Assembly: GCA_018069465.1 (NCBI GenBank)
Contig: JAGPUW010000006.1
Location: 1-64,000, forward strand
Direction: 5' to 3'
Source: Gammaproteobacteria bacterium
Lineage (GTDB): Bacteria > Pseudomonadota > Gammaproteobacteria > Pseudomonadales > Porticoccaceae
DNA length: 64,000 bases
The notes under the pieces were generated by a model. The model did not search any database. It was not told the origin of the DNA and was given only the letters and a program-made list of their open reading frames with translations. The position numbers and the translations under genes are program-made. Numbering within the stretch: position 1 is the stretch's first letter; each line of letters begins with the position of its first letter. Shown here piece by piece: positions 49,284-59,293 of the stretch.

Positions 49284-51380
49284 ATGCAGGCTGCGAAAAT
49301 AATGGCAGATGATAAAAAAGCCATAGAGGAATGGAAACGTAAATATTTTGATCAGCTCGAACGACTCGAGAAAAAGGAGGCCAGTTGGGAGCAACTGGAA
49401 GCCACATTAAAGCGGGCTATTGGGCGTTTGAGTATAGCGGCAGAAGGCCAGCATGGGGTCCTTGACGGCTACATTGGTAATTTGCGGCGCTCTATCAAAG
49501 GTGATGTAAATCATCGACATCTCGAGCTTATTATCGATGATATATCGGCAATATTGGCACAGCTCGAAGAAAAAAACTCAGGGCCAGAGCGCGCTATCAC
49601 TAGCGCACTGCTACAGCTGATTAGTGGTTTAAGCTTTGCGGATGAGCAGCAGAAGGCCTGTAAAAAAATCATAAAAAAGTTAGAGAAGTCGGATGATAGC
49701 CAGCGGGATAGGTTACTGGCTGATACCGCCGTTTTCTTAAGCTCAGCCATCAGCGTTAAAGGTGACAACACGAGTGGCAAGCCAAGGTTTTTGAGCCGGG
49801 TGTTAGCCACCGCCGCTACTGAAAGCAAAGCGCCAGAAAAAGCGCCAGATGAATACGCCTCAGTAGACCGTTTGCAAGGTGGCCAAACCCCAGATATTTC
49901 CGGCTTGGTATCGACGCTGCACGGCTTCTTCGGGCGACTACCCTGGCCAGAGACAGAAAAAGAGCCCCTTGATGCGGGGCTTTTGGCCATTAAGTCAGCA
50001 GAAAATATCGACCAATTACAGTCAGCTATTCATCAGCTGGCCAATATTGTATCTGACTGGACAAGTGAAAATAGAGGTGGAGGCAAAGACTCCCGATTTG
50101 CCATTTATAAAGATTGTTTGATGGATCTCATTGAGTCCCTTGATGGCGATGCAAGGGCGAATGATTTTGGTCCCTTAAAAATCAGCGTGCAACTTGCCGA
50201 TGAGGGCGATGCCCTTGAGGAATTAACACAACAGTTATCGACGCTGCTGCTTAAGTCCGTTATTGGCCCCGAGACCGACGATACCAAACATGCTCAACTA
50301 GAGGCTGGGCCTGAAGGTCATGATGAGTCGCTACAGCCGACGATACAGGAGTTGTTTATTCGTCTCCTTGAACAGCTTATTGTGCCTAAAAGCCTTGAAG
50401 CGGATGCCGATCGTGTAAAGAAAAACCTCGAAAATAAGACGCATCCTGCGGACTGGAAACAACTTTTAAAAGATGTGGCTAAGCTCATCAACTCAATACG
50501 CCTGAGTATGCAGGCGGAAAAACATGAGTTTGAGGGTTTTTTACAGCAGGTGACCGACCGCTTGAAAGACATGGATCTATTTCTGCAAAGTGAAACCACT
50601 AAACTGGTCAGCGCCCAAAATCAGGGCCAGCAGTTCGATGAGGATATACAGAGTAATGTGAATACCATTCGCGGTGATATTAATCAGGCCACAGAGCTAC
50701 CACAGCTAAAGGTATTGGTGGACAAGAAGCTGGGAATGATTTCAGAGCATATTAATGCCTACCGTATAGCGGAGAAAAAGAGAGCCAGTCAATCCCAGGA
50801 AAATGTTGAGTCTATGCAGGATCGCATGCAGGCTCTGGAGAAAGAAACGGAATCCCTTAAAAAGGTCATTGTCGAAAAAAACCAGCAGGCTATGTTCGAT
50901 ATTCTTACGAATGTGCCGAACCGATTTTTTTATGAGCAAAAAATGGAAGAGGAGTTTGCACGCTGGCAGCGTAGCCATTCCCCCTTAACCCTGACTATCT
51001 GGGATATCGATTTATTTAAAAGAATAAATGATAGTTACGGCCATAAGGCCGGTGATAAAGTGCTAAAAACTATCGCTCAATTACTCAATAAAGGTATTCG
51101 AAAAAGTGACTTTTTTGCCCGCTACGGGGGGGAAGAGTTTGTTATGTTGCTACCTGAAACCACCGCGGAGCAAGCACTTAAACTGGCAAACAACTTGCGT
51201 GAGAATATTAAAAGCTGCAGTTTTCATTATCGCGGTGAAGATGTTCGTGTCACGGTGTCCTGCGGTATTAGCTGCTTTAGCCAGGGCGATACGGTGGACC
51301 AGGTTTTTGAGCGAGCGGATAGAGCTCTTTATGCAGCTAAGGATCAGGGCCGCAATCGCTGTGTTCTCTCAGCTGATTAG
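49284..51380 (+). CDS. Diguanylate cyclase with long uncharacterised N-terminus
   Basis: C-terminal GGDEF domain: DILTNVPNRFFYEQKM, IWDIDLFKRINDSYGHKAGDKVL, RKSDFFARYGGEEF. Confidence 0.92.
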   Translation: MQAAKIMADDKKAIEEWKRKYFDQLERLEKKEASWEQLEATLKRAIGRLSIAAEGQHGVLDGYIGNLRRSIKGDVNHRHLELIIDDISAILAQLEEKNSGPERAITSALLQLISGLSFADEQQKACKKIIKKLEKSDDSQRDRLLADTAVFLSSAISVKGDNTSGKPRFLSRVLATAATESKAPEKAPDEYASVDRLQGGQTPDISGLVSTLHGFFGRLPWPETEKEPLDAGLLAIKSAENIDQLQSAIHQLANIVSDWTSENRGGGKDSRFAIYKDCLMDLIESLDGDARANDFGPLKISVQLADEGDALEELTQQLSTLLLKSVIGPETDDTKHAQLEAGPEGHDESLQPTIQELFIRLLEQLIVPKSLEADADRVKKNLENKTHPADWKQLLKDVAKLINSIRLSMQAEKHEFEGFLQQVTDRLKDMDLFLQSETTKLVSAQNQGQQFDEDIQSNVNTIRGDINQATELPQLKVLVDKKLGMISEHINAYRIAEKKRASQSQENVESMQDRMQALEKETESLKKVIVEKNQQAMFDILTNVPNRFFYEQKMEEEFARWQRSHSPLTLTIWDIDLFKRINDSYGHKAGDKVLKTIAQLLNKGIRKSDFFARYGGEEFVMLLPETTAEQALKLANNLRENIKSCSFHYRGEDVRVTVSCGISCFSQGDTVDQVFERADRALYAAKDQGRNRCVLSAD

Positions 51381-51606
51381 TTTGCCGGCAAAACCCGAGC
51401 TTGATGACTCAACTTACGTAGGCTTGCTGAGTGCCTGCCTCAACACTTAGGAGGGGCACTACAGGCTTGAAATAAGGCTTCTTAGCCTATTTTTTGTAGA
51501 GCAGAGGTGTTAACTGACTCACGTCCTTTGCGTGGTATATCGACGATAATCGGCGCCTAAAGCAGGTAATGCTCTATTATCAATATAAAACGATATATGG
51601 ATAGGT

Positions 51607-52959
51607 TTGATGAACGATAAACCAAAGGGTTCGAGCAAAGGTGCCCCCCCTGGACAAACGGCCAGAGCGGGGAACCTGGTGCGGGTCGATGTTGCGCATC
51701 TGCAGATGGGCATGTATATCGTAGAGTTGGATCGTCCCTGGCTGGAGACACCTTTTTTAATGCAGGGTTTTGAACTGCGCAATAAGTCCCAGCTACGCAC
51801 TCTCGAAAAGCATTGCCAGCATGTTTTCATACGCAGCCAGTCGATCGCCGTCAAAAATAAGGGCCAGCCCGCTGTAAGAGTTCCGGCCCCGAAATTAATG
51901 GATAAGGCCGAAAAAGGCACCATGCTCAAGCACGCTGGCCGCGTAAATAAGCCTCAAAAAAGACGTATTGTTCGCTCTCGCCCCGCTTATGAAGTCACAT
52001 CGACAGTGCGCGAAGAGCACCTGGTCGCAGAAAAAGCCTATCGTAAAGGTAAGATGGATATTAAAAAAATTCTTCATTCAGCCCAGTTTGGGCAGATGCT
52101 CAACACTGAGGTCGCCGAAGAAGTTGTCTCGAACTGTGTTAGCAGTATGTTGCGCAATCCCGACGCGATGATCTGGATGAGCAGGATTAAGCATGAAAGT
52201 GAATACACCGCTGAGCATTGTTTAAACGTTTGTATTCTCGCCATCGCTTTTGGCCGTCATCTTCATTTTGATGAGGCCGAGCTGCAGATGCTGGGGCTTT
52301 GCGGTTTACTCCATGACGTGGGCAAGATGAGGACGCCGAAGGTCATTCTCAATAAGCGTGGTGCTCTGACAGAGGAAGAATTTCTTGTTATGAAGCAGCA
52401 CACGATTGATGGGCATAAGTTGCTTAAGGCGGAAGGGGGGGCATCGGCACTACCCATTGATGTTGTACTTAACCACCATGAAAGACCGGATGGCAAGGGT
52501 TATCCCCGCGGTTTGAAGGAGGGTGAAATTTCTGAATATGCGCGGATTATTGCCATTGTTGACGCCTATGACGCGATTACCAGTGATCGCTGTTATTCCA
52601 GGGCGGTGTCACCTGTCGATGCTCAGAAAGAGATTTACCAAAATCGCGGCAAACAATTCGACGAGGAATACGCTCTGGCATTTATGCAGGCCATTGGCCC
52701 CTATCCGCCTGGCACTATTGTCGAATTACGCAATGGCATGGTCGGTATTGTATTGGCGGGGCAGCGTAAATTTCGCCACTTGCCGACTATCGTTATTCTC
52801 CGCAATGAAGAAAAGCAAGTCATTGATGAGAAAACAGCAGATCTTTATTTGACGGATAGTGGTCAGCTAGATAAGGGATATCTTATCCGGCGCTCACTAC
52901 AAGACGGATCATTCGACATCAAACTGGAAGATATCAAGGTGAGGCTGGATGCGGCTTAA
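51607..52959 (+). CDS. HD-GYP domain phosphodiesterase with DUF3391-like N-terminus
   Basis: VDVAHLQMGMYIVELDRPWLETPFLMQGFEL; LLHDVGKMRTP; HHERPDGKGYPRGL; RIIAIVDAYDAITSDRCY. Confidence 0.92.
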   Translation: MMNDKPKGSSKGAPPGQTARAGNLVRVDVAHLQMGMYIVELDRPWLETPFLMQGFELRNKSQLRTLEKHCQHVFIRSQSIAVKNKGQPAVRVPAPKLMDKAEKGTMLKHAGRVNKPQKRRIVRSRPAYEVTSTVREEHLVAEKAYRKGKMDIKKILHSAQFGQMLNTEVAEEVVSNCVSSMLRNPDAMIWMSRIKHESEYTAEHCLNVCILAIAFGRHLHFDEAELQMLGLCGLLHDVGKMRTPKVILNKRGALTEEEFLVMKQHTIDGHKLLKAEGGASALPIDVVLNHHERPDGKGYPRGLKEGEISEYARIIAIVDAYDAITSDRCYSRAVSPVDAQKEIYQNRGKQFDEEYALAFMQAIGPYPPGTIVELRNGMVGIVLAGQRKFRHLPTIVILRNEEKQVIDEKTADLYLTDSGQLDKGYLIRRSLQDGSFDIKLEDIKVRLDAA

Positions 52960-52965
52960 GCGGCC

Positions 52966-53493
52966 TCAATGATTGCTTTCATCTGCAAAGGCTGCATTGA
53001 AATAGCGAATTTCAATAATAAGATAATCATGACTTTCGCCATGCAAGGTAAAGGTTATTTCATCATCGAGGTTTTTACCGATTAAGGCCTTGGCTAGCGG
53101 CGAGTCGACACTGATATAGCCTTTGCTGGCATCAAGTTCATCGGCACCCACAATGCGGTAACAAACACTTTTCCCCTGGTCATCTTCTAAGCTCACCCAG
53201 GCGCCAAAAAATACCTTTTTTATATTTCCCGGTGTGCGGTCGACGACGGTAATATCTTCCAGCCTGTTGGTCAAATAACGCACGCGGCTATCGATTTCCC
53301 GCAGTCGGCGCTTGCCGTAAATGTAGTCACCATTTTCTGAGCGGTCACCGTTCTTTGCCGCTTCGTGCACCACAGCAGTGACCTGGGGGCGTTCGATTTT
53401 CCAGAGTTGACGCAGCTCCTCGCGCAATGTTTTTGCGCCCTCGCTGGTGATATAGGGGCTCGATGGCTCTCTGGGTGGTCGGTAGCGTCCCAT
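52966..53493 (-). CDS. greB: Transcription elongation factor GreB
   Basis: PPREPSSPYITSEGAKTLREELRQLWKIERPQVTAVVHEAAKNGDRSENGDYIYGKRRLREIDSRVRYL. Confidence 0.93.
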   Translation of the reverse strand: MGRYRPPREPSSPYITSEGAKTLREELRQLWKIERPQVTAVVHEAAKNGDRSENGDYIYGKRRLREIDSRVRYLTNRLEDITVVDRTPGNIKKVFFGAWVSLEDDQGKSVCYRIVGADELDASKGYISVDSPLAKALIGKNLDDEITFTLHGESHDYLIIEIRYFNAAFADESNH

Positions 53494-53507
53494 AGCGATG
53501 TGCTGTC

Positions 53508-55490
53508 TTAAGCCCTTTGGTCGCTGGTTGCTTCTGCGGGCAGCTCAAAAGCAAACACTTCGCTATAAAATTTCAACTCCTCAAGCAGTGCGCGCTCAGT
53601 ATTTGCAGCCTGCCGGAAACCGTGGCCCTCACCACTAAAGGGAATATATTTTACTTTCAGGCCTTTGGCCTCCAGCGATGCAACCATCGCCTCCGCTTGT
53701 TGGGGCGGCACTACTTTATCGTCGAGACCCTGGAAAAAAATGACCGGGCAATTTAGCTTTTCGATATGGTTAATGGGTGAGCGCTGCTGATAAATAGCTT
53801 GTGCAGCGGGGTAGGGGCCGACCAGTGTGTCGAGGTAGCGCGATTCGAACTTGTGGGTATCGCGGGCCAGTGTTTCGAGATCGCCAATGCCGTAATAACT
53901 GGCACCGGCTTTAAAGAGATCGTGAAAGGCGAGGGCGGCGAGCACGGTATAACCACCAGCGCTGCCGCCGCGAATCATTATTCGTCCGGGGTCGGCCAGA
54001 CCCTGGTGTATGAGGTATTGAGCGCCGGCAACAACATCATCGACATCTTTAATCCCCCAGTCGCCATCGAGGGCTTGCCTATAGTTGCGGCCATAGCCGG
54101 TGCTGCCGCGATAGTTAACATCGAGCACGGCAAAACCCCGGCTGGTCCAAAATTGTATTTTCAGGTTGAGCCCGGTGGAGGTGGCGCCGGTTGGCCCACC
54201 GTGGCACATCACCAGTAGTGGTGGTTTTTGATCGGTACTGCTGGGGTAGTGGCCATCCTGTGGATACGCGGTATTGCAGGGTGGATAATAAAAGCCGTGG
54301 GCCCGTTCATCGTTAGTGGTGGCAAAAGTAATGGCTTTGGGCTGAGAGTAGTTTTCAGCAGCAATGGGCAGTGCCGTAAATTGATGGATGACTTTATACT
54401 CGCCCAATTGCGTATCGAGTTCGACCAGGCAGCTGCTTTGGGTGGGGGAGGCGCCAATGAACCAGGCTTTATAGCCCTTGCTAACGAGGGCCGATATTTG
54501 TGTAAAGGGCAGGTTGAAGGTTTTTAAATGATCCGCTTTTGATTTGTCGGCACTGTTTTTAAGCAGCCCAAACTGCCATAAACCCTTGTTGGTATAGCAA
54601 GCGGCAATGGCCTTGTCGGCACAAAAACCGTAAGTCGACATACCCAGTGTCCACAGGGGGGTGGCGAATTCGGCCGGCTGTGGGCATATAGCCTCAGCCT
54701 GTTTGTCATCGGTTTTGTGGCGATAAATATTCCACCACTCGCTGCGATCGGAGACAAAATACAAATCACCAGCGGGCGACCACTGGGGCTGGAAGAGTGC
54801 TTCATCGGCACCGCCGGCCACCATTTCAGGGCTATCCAGTGTGCCATCGCCCATCACCTTCGCCAGCCATAATTCACTGCCCTGCCAGGGCATTTGTGGG
54901 TGCTGCCAGCTGATCCACGCGAGCTGTGTGCCGTTGGGGCTTAGGCGCGGGTAGGCATAAAAATCAGCACCGCTATGCAACTCGCTAAACGCGTAGGGCT
55001 CGTTGATGGTTAGAGCGGCAATAAAATTGCGTGGCTCATTCAGTTGCTCGCCGCCTGTTTTTCCATGCTGCTCGGCGACGCAAAGCAAGCGCTGGTGTTG
55101 GGGGTCGTAACAAAAATCGGCAAAGCTCAGGCCTTGGTCGGCCGGGCTAATGGCCTCGGGTTTTGCTCCAGCTTTTAGCGTATTAAGTCGATAAATGCGC
55201 TGGTCGCTTTGTTCGCAAAAATACAGCACACCGGCAATAACAATGTAGGGCGTACCGCCGTATTCGTGCACCCGGCTACGTGCACTAAAGGGCTCGGGCA
55301 GCACATCATTTTTCTCGCCAGCGGCATCGCGGCGGACGATGGCATTGCGGCCGCTTTCTTCCGGACGGGCTTCGAGCCAGTAAAGGTCGCTACCATCAAT
55401 ACAAATGCTGTCGATCGAGGGTGCCGCGCTGGCCACCTGTCGAGCGCTGATGGGCGATGCCCAGCTACCGTAATCAGTGTTGCCTGTCAT
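53508..55490 (-). CDS. Prolyl-oligopeptidase-type S9 peptidase
   Basis: GGPTGATSTGLNLKIQFWTSRGFAVLDVNYRGSTGYGR, RGGSAGGYTVLAAL, GLDDKVVPPQQAEAM, GEGHGF. Confidence 0.93.
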   Translation of the reverse strand: MTGNTDYGSWASPISARQVASAAPSIDSICIDGSDLYWLEARPEESGRNAIVRRDAAGEKNDVLPEPFSARSRVHEYGGTPYIVIAGVLYFCEQSDQRIYRLNTLKAGAKPEAISPADQGLSFADFCYDPQHQRLLCVAEQHGKTGGEQLNEPRNFIAALTINEPYAFSELHSGADFYAYPRLSPNGTQLAWISWQHPQMPWQGSELWLAKVMGDGTLDSPEMVAGGADEALFQPQWSPAGDLYFVSDRSEWWNIYRHKTDDKQAEAICPQPAEFATPLWTLGMSTYGFCADKAIAACYTNKGLWQFGLLKNSADKSKADHLKTFNLPFTQISALVSKGYKAWFIGASPTQSSCLVELDTQLGEYKVIHQFTALPIAAENYSQPKAITFATTNDERAHGFYYPPCNTAYPQDGHYPSSTDQKPPLLVMCHGGPTGATSTGLNLKIQFWTSRGFAVLDVNYRGSTGYGRNYRQALDGDWGIKDVDDVVAGAQYLIHQGLADPGRIMIRGGSAGGYTVLAALAFHDLFKAGASYYGIGDLETLARDTHKFESRYLDTLVGPYPAAQAIYQQRSPINHIEKLNCPVIFFQGLDDKVVPPQQAEAMVASLEAKGLKVKYIPFSGEGHGFRQAANTERALLEELKFYSEVFAFELPAEATSDQRA

Positions 55491-55491
55491 T

Positions 55492-55818
55492 TTAGCCGCC
55501 CGCCATCTTTACGGTGTAACCGGCTTTGGTGAGCAGAGCGTGAATTGTTTCTCGATGATCACCCTGAATTTCGATCACGCTATTTTTTACCGAGCCACCA
55601 GAGCCGCAGTTTTGTTTTAATTTTTTCGCGAGGGTTTTGAGTTCGGACTCGGGCAGGGGCACACCACTGATGGTGGTTACTGCATTACCCTTGCGGCCGC
55701 TGGTCTCGCGGCGAATGCGCACAATACCGTCACCGGCAGGGCTGGCCTCTGGCGCTGTATCGGCGCTTTTAATACGGCCTTTATCGGTGGAGTAAACCAG
55801 GCGGGTATTCTTTTTCAT
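55492..55818 (-). CDS. yciH: SUI1/YciH-type translation initiation factor-like protein
   Basis: VRIRRETSGRKGNAVTTISGVPLPESELKTLAKKLKQNCGSGGSVKNSVIEIQGDHRETI. Confidence 0.92.
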   Translation of the reverse strand: MKKNTRLVYSTDKGRIKSADTAPEASPAGDGIVRIRRETSGRKGNAVTTISGVPLPESELKTLAKKLKQNCGSGGSVKNSVIEIQGDHRETIHALLTKAGYTVKMAGG

Positions 55819-55836
55819 AAGCTGTTTAACGCTTCC

Positions 55837-56823
55837 TTACGGGATAAGAACAATTTTACCAATATGCGCATTGCTCTCCATTAACTGGTGCGCCTGGCTG
55901 GCCTCACTGAGTGTAAATTGAGAATGAATCACCGGCTTAATAGTACCCGCATCCAGTAGTGGCCAGACTTTTTCTTTCAAACCTGCCGCAATGCGAATCT
56001 TATTTTCAAGCGGCTGGCTGCGCAGCGTTGAACCCGTTAGCACCAATTGCTTGAGCATGACGGCGCCGAAGTCGACTTCAACTTTTGAGCCGCGCAAAAA
56101 GGCAATAGAAACAATGCGCGCCTTCGGTGCTGTGGCTTTAATGTTTTTCTGAATATAGTCGCCGCCGATCATATCGAGAATCACATTGGCGCCTTTGGTT
56201 GTGGCTTTAATGCCTTTGACAAAGTCTTCGCTGTGGTAATTAAAGGCTTTCTCCGCGCCGAGCTGTTCGCAGACGCGGCATTTCTCATCACTGCCCGCCG
56301 TGGCAAATACTCGTGCGCCGAAAGCTTTGGCCATTTGAATAGCCGTGGTGCCGATGCCGCTGGTGCCACCGTGCACTAGAAATATCTCACCGGGCTGTAG
56401 GGCTGCCCGCTCAAATACATTGTGCCAAACGGTAAAGAAGGTTTCCGGCAGGGCGGCGGCCTCCACCGTCGACAGACCTTTGGGGATGGGCAGACACACC
56501 TCGCTGTGTGCCGTCGCGTACTCCGCGTAGCCACCGCCGTTGAGCAGGGCGCAGACCTTGTCACCGATCTGCCAATTGTCGACCTGCTCACCACAGGCGA
56601 TGATTTCACCGGCGGCTTCCAGCCCCAGTAAGTCTGAGGCGCCGGGGGGCGGTGGATAGGCACCCTTGCGCTGGATCACGTCGGGGCGGTTGACACCCGC
56701 AGCGGCAATTTTGATTAACACCTCGTCGGGCCCACAGGTAGGCAGCGGACGCTCGCCGGGTGTCAGTACCTCAGGCCCGCCGGGGGTGGATATTTCGATG
56801 CACTTCATGGTCTGTGGATTCAT
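55837..56823 (-). CDS. NAD(P)H-quinone oxidoreductase (PIG3-like MDR family; start MNPQ at 56823)
   Basis: VLIKIAAAGVNRPDVIQRKGAYPPPPGASDLLGLEAAGEI; LVHGGTSGIGTTAIQMAKAFGARVFATAGS. Confidence 0.92.
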   Translation of the reverse strand: MNPQTMKCIEISTPGGPEVLTPGERPLPTCGPDEVLIKIAAAGVNRPDVIQRKGAYPPPPGASDLLGLEAAGEIIACGEQVDNWQIGDKVCALLNGGGYAEYATAHSEVCLPIPKGLSTVEAAALPETFFTVWHNVFERAALQPGEIFLVHGGTSGIGTTAIQMAKAFGARVFATAGSDEKCRVCEQLGAEKAFNYHSEDFVKGIKATTKGANVILDMIGGDYIQKNIKATAPKARIVSIAFLRGSKVEVDFGAVMLKQLVLTGSTLRSQPLENKIRIAAGLKEKVWPLLDAGTIKPVIHSQFTLSEASQAHQLMESNAHIGKIVLIP

Positions 56824-56879
56824 TGATTGAGCTCGTTGTTTTCGCTTTTCGTGAATAGGGCCTGGCCAGTTACAGGCTA

Positions 56880-58088
56880 TTACAGCCAGAATTGCACGAG
56901 TAAAAATACAGCGCAAATAAAAGCGCCGCAGGTGGGTATTGCCAGGGACATAAAGTTTCGCCGCTGCTTGCGCCAATTCAACCTCAGCAGGGCCAAATTA
57001 ACCAGGATGAAAATACCAAGAATGGTGCCGCTGGTGGCCTGGGCGAGCGTCACCAGGGGGGCCAATAAAGCGGCGGTCAGCACCAGTGCGCCGACCAGTG
57101 CGGTGGCGAGTAAGGGGGTTTGGCTGCGCGGGTGAACTGTGGCCAAAAAGCCTGGCCCCAGGTCTCTTTTGCCCATGCCGTAGAGCACGCGCGAGGCCAT
57201 AATAATTTGCAGCAGTGCGCCATTGACCACGGCGACGATACTGATCCCGGCCATGGCCAATGTTGGAATAGCGGTGTTTTGTTCGACCACCAGTACCAGA
57301 GGCGCTTTCGATGCGGCTAATTCTTTCAGTGGCACGGCGGCGAGGGTGCAGAGGGTGACGATGAAATACAGCAGGCAGGCAGTGACCAGTGCCAGCAGAA
57401 TGCCGCGGGGCATGTTCTTTTCTGGCTGCTTTACTTCTTCGGCCATATTGACCATGTCTTCAAAACCAATAAAAGCATAGAAAGCAATAAAGGCGCCGGC
57501 ACCGACGCCTTTCCAGGCTAGCGAGGTGTCGGGTATCAGCTGGATGTTGGCATCGCTGAGTAAAGAGGGCAGTTTATTGGCTCCGGCATAAATCACAAAG
57601 GCGAGGCCGAGTAGTTCGAGGAGGGTGGTGGTGACGGCAACGCTGACCGATAACTTCACGCCCCAGGCGGCAATGGCACTGAGTAGCAAGATCAGCAGTG
57701 AAATTGTCAGGCTGTCGGGCAATGTCATAAAGACAGATAAATAGCCGCTAAAGCCGCGGGCAATGGTCGCGGCGGAGACAATACCGGCAAAGACAATGGC
57801 GTAGCCGACGAGGGTGGAGAGGCTTTTGATGCCAAAGGCCTGTTGCACGTAAACCGGTTCGCCAGCACTGACCGGGTACAGTCGGGAGAGCTGTCCGTAG
57901 GAATAGGCGCTAAAGCTGACCACCAGTGCGGCCAGCACAAAGGCAAAGGGCATTAGTGTGCCGCTGGTGTTGGCGACCTCGCCCACCAGCACATAAATGC
58001 CGGCGCCGAGAATGGTGCCGATACCGTAGAGTGTAATCTGCGTGAGGCTGAGGGTTCGCAGCAGGGGCGTGGCGGTGGGGGCTGTCAT
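56880..58088 (-). CDS. APC-family amino acid permease
   Basis: Multiple TM segments; LTQITLYGIGTILGAGIYVLVGEV; FIAFYAFIGFEDMVNMAEEVKQPEKNMPRGI. Confidence 0.92.
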   Translation of the reverse strand: MTAPTATPLLRTLSLTQITLYGIGTILGAGIYVLVGEVANTSGTLMPFAFVLAALVVSFSAYSYGQLSRLYPVSAGEPVYVQQAFGIKSLSTLVGYAIVFAGIVSAATIARGFSGYLSVFMTLPDSLTISLLILLLSAIAAWGVKLSVSVAVTTTLLELLGLAFVIYAGANKLPSLLSDANIQLIPDTSLAWKGVGAGAFIAFYAFIGFEDMVNMAEEVKQPEKNMPRGILLALVTACLLYFIVTLCTLAAVPLKELAASKAPLVLVVEQNTAIPTLAMAGISIVAVVNGALLQIIMASRVLYGMGKRDLGPGFLATVHPRSQTPLLATALVGALVLTAALLAPLVTLAQATSGTILGIFILVNLALLRLNWRKQRRNFMSLAIPTCGAFICAVFLLVQFWL

Positions 58089-58217
58089 GGCGTGATAGTA
58101 TCAGCCTGGCATGGCTGATATCCGGCCCAGCGCCAATGGGGGCAAATTATTTATTGCCCCGCTTTACAGGTTTAGTTCGCTAAGGCGGATGTTTTTGAGA
58201 GCGACGGTAATCGATAG

Positions 58218-59033
58218 ATGAGCGGCATGAGAGCAAAAATTGGGCTGGTCATTTTCGGCACCGATACACCAGCCGGTAAACTTTTTGATCTGGTTTTAAT
58301 CTACGCCATATTAATTAGCGTTGGCGCCGTGGTGCTCGATTCAGTGGCCAGTCTGCACACGCGTTTTGGCCTCTGGTTCGCTTATATTGAGTGGTTTTTT
58401 ACTTTGCTGTTTACGGTCGAGTACTTTCTACGCATTTATATATCGCAGCGGCCAGTGCGCTATATTTTTAGTTTTTTTGGTTTGGTGGATTTGATTTCGA
58501 TTATTCCCTCCTATCTGGCCCTGCTGATTACGGGTGCGAATTACCTGCTGCTAATTCGCATGATCCGCGTGCTACGGGTGTTCCGTGTACTCAAGCTGGT
58601 GCGCTACATGGAAGAGGCGAATGTGCTGTTGCGCTCTTTATATTTGGCCCGGCGAAAAATTTTCGTGTTCTTTGTCACGGTGATCGTGCTCAGTTTTATT
58701 GTTGGCTGCCTGATGTTTGTGGTCGAAGGCCCGGCGCACGGTTTTACCAGCATCCCGAAAAGTATTTACTGGACCATTGTTACCATTACCACCGTGGGCT
58801 ATGGCGATATCACCCCGCAAACGGTGCTCGGGCAGTTTATTGCGACGGTGGCTATGCTGCTCGGTTATTCGATTATTGCCATTCCCACCGGCATTATTAC
58901 CGCCGAGCTGGCGGGTGAGATAGGGCGGGTGCGCAACGAAAAGGCTTGCCAAAACTGCGGTCGCAGGAGTCACGAAGCCGACTCCCTGCACTGCCGATAT
59001 TGTGGTGCCGGTTTGGCTGGCGAGGGTAAATAA
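58218..59033 (+). CDS. Voltage-gated-type potassium channel/ion transporter with C-terminal zinc-ribbon-like tail
   Basis: S4-like RMIRVLRVFRVLKLVRYM; selectivity filter TTVGYGD; tail CQNCGRRSHEADSLHCRYCGAGL. Confidence 0.92.
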   Translation: MSGMRAKIGLVIFGTDTPAGKLFDLVLIYAILISVGAVVLDSVASLHTRFGLWFAYIEWFFTLLFTVEYFLRIYISQRPVRYIFSFFGLVDLISIIPSYLALLITGANYLLLIRMIRVLRVFRVLKLVRYMEEANVLLRSLYLARRKIFVFFVTVIVLSFIVGCLMFVVEGPAHGFTSIPKSIYWTIVTITTVGYGDITPQTVLGQFIATVAMLLGYSIIAIPTGIITAELAGEIGRVRNEKACQNCGRRSHEADSLHCRYCGAGLAGEGK

Positions 59034-59052
59034 TATATCGACTTCGCACGCT

Positions 59053-59219
59053 CTAGGAGTTTGTCGGACTTAGGTGATCGTAGCGAGGAAAGGCCGATTT
59101 GAGACAGGGTTTTCGATTATTTGAGGCGAATAGCTGGCTATTTAACGAAACTAAGCGGGAAATCTGGCCAAATTCGGCTTTTCCGCAGTAGATTAATCCT
59201 AAGTCCGACAGGCTCCTAG
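59053..59219. mobile_element. MITE-like element with ~22-bp terminal inverted repeats and possible CTAG target duplication
   Basis: CTAGGAGTTTGTCGGACTTAGG (59053-59074) versus CCTAAGTCCGACAGGCTCCTAG (59198-59219), 20/22 matches; non-coding, 167 bp. Confidence 0.7.
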
Positions 59220-59293
59220 ATTGAAGGCATTTCGCGAGCAGTGTTTAATAGCCGCCGAAATTTTGGATTATGAAAAAACAACAGGACATTACC

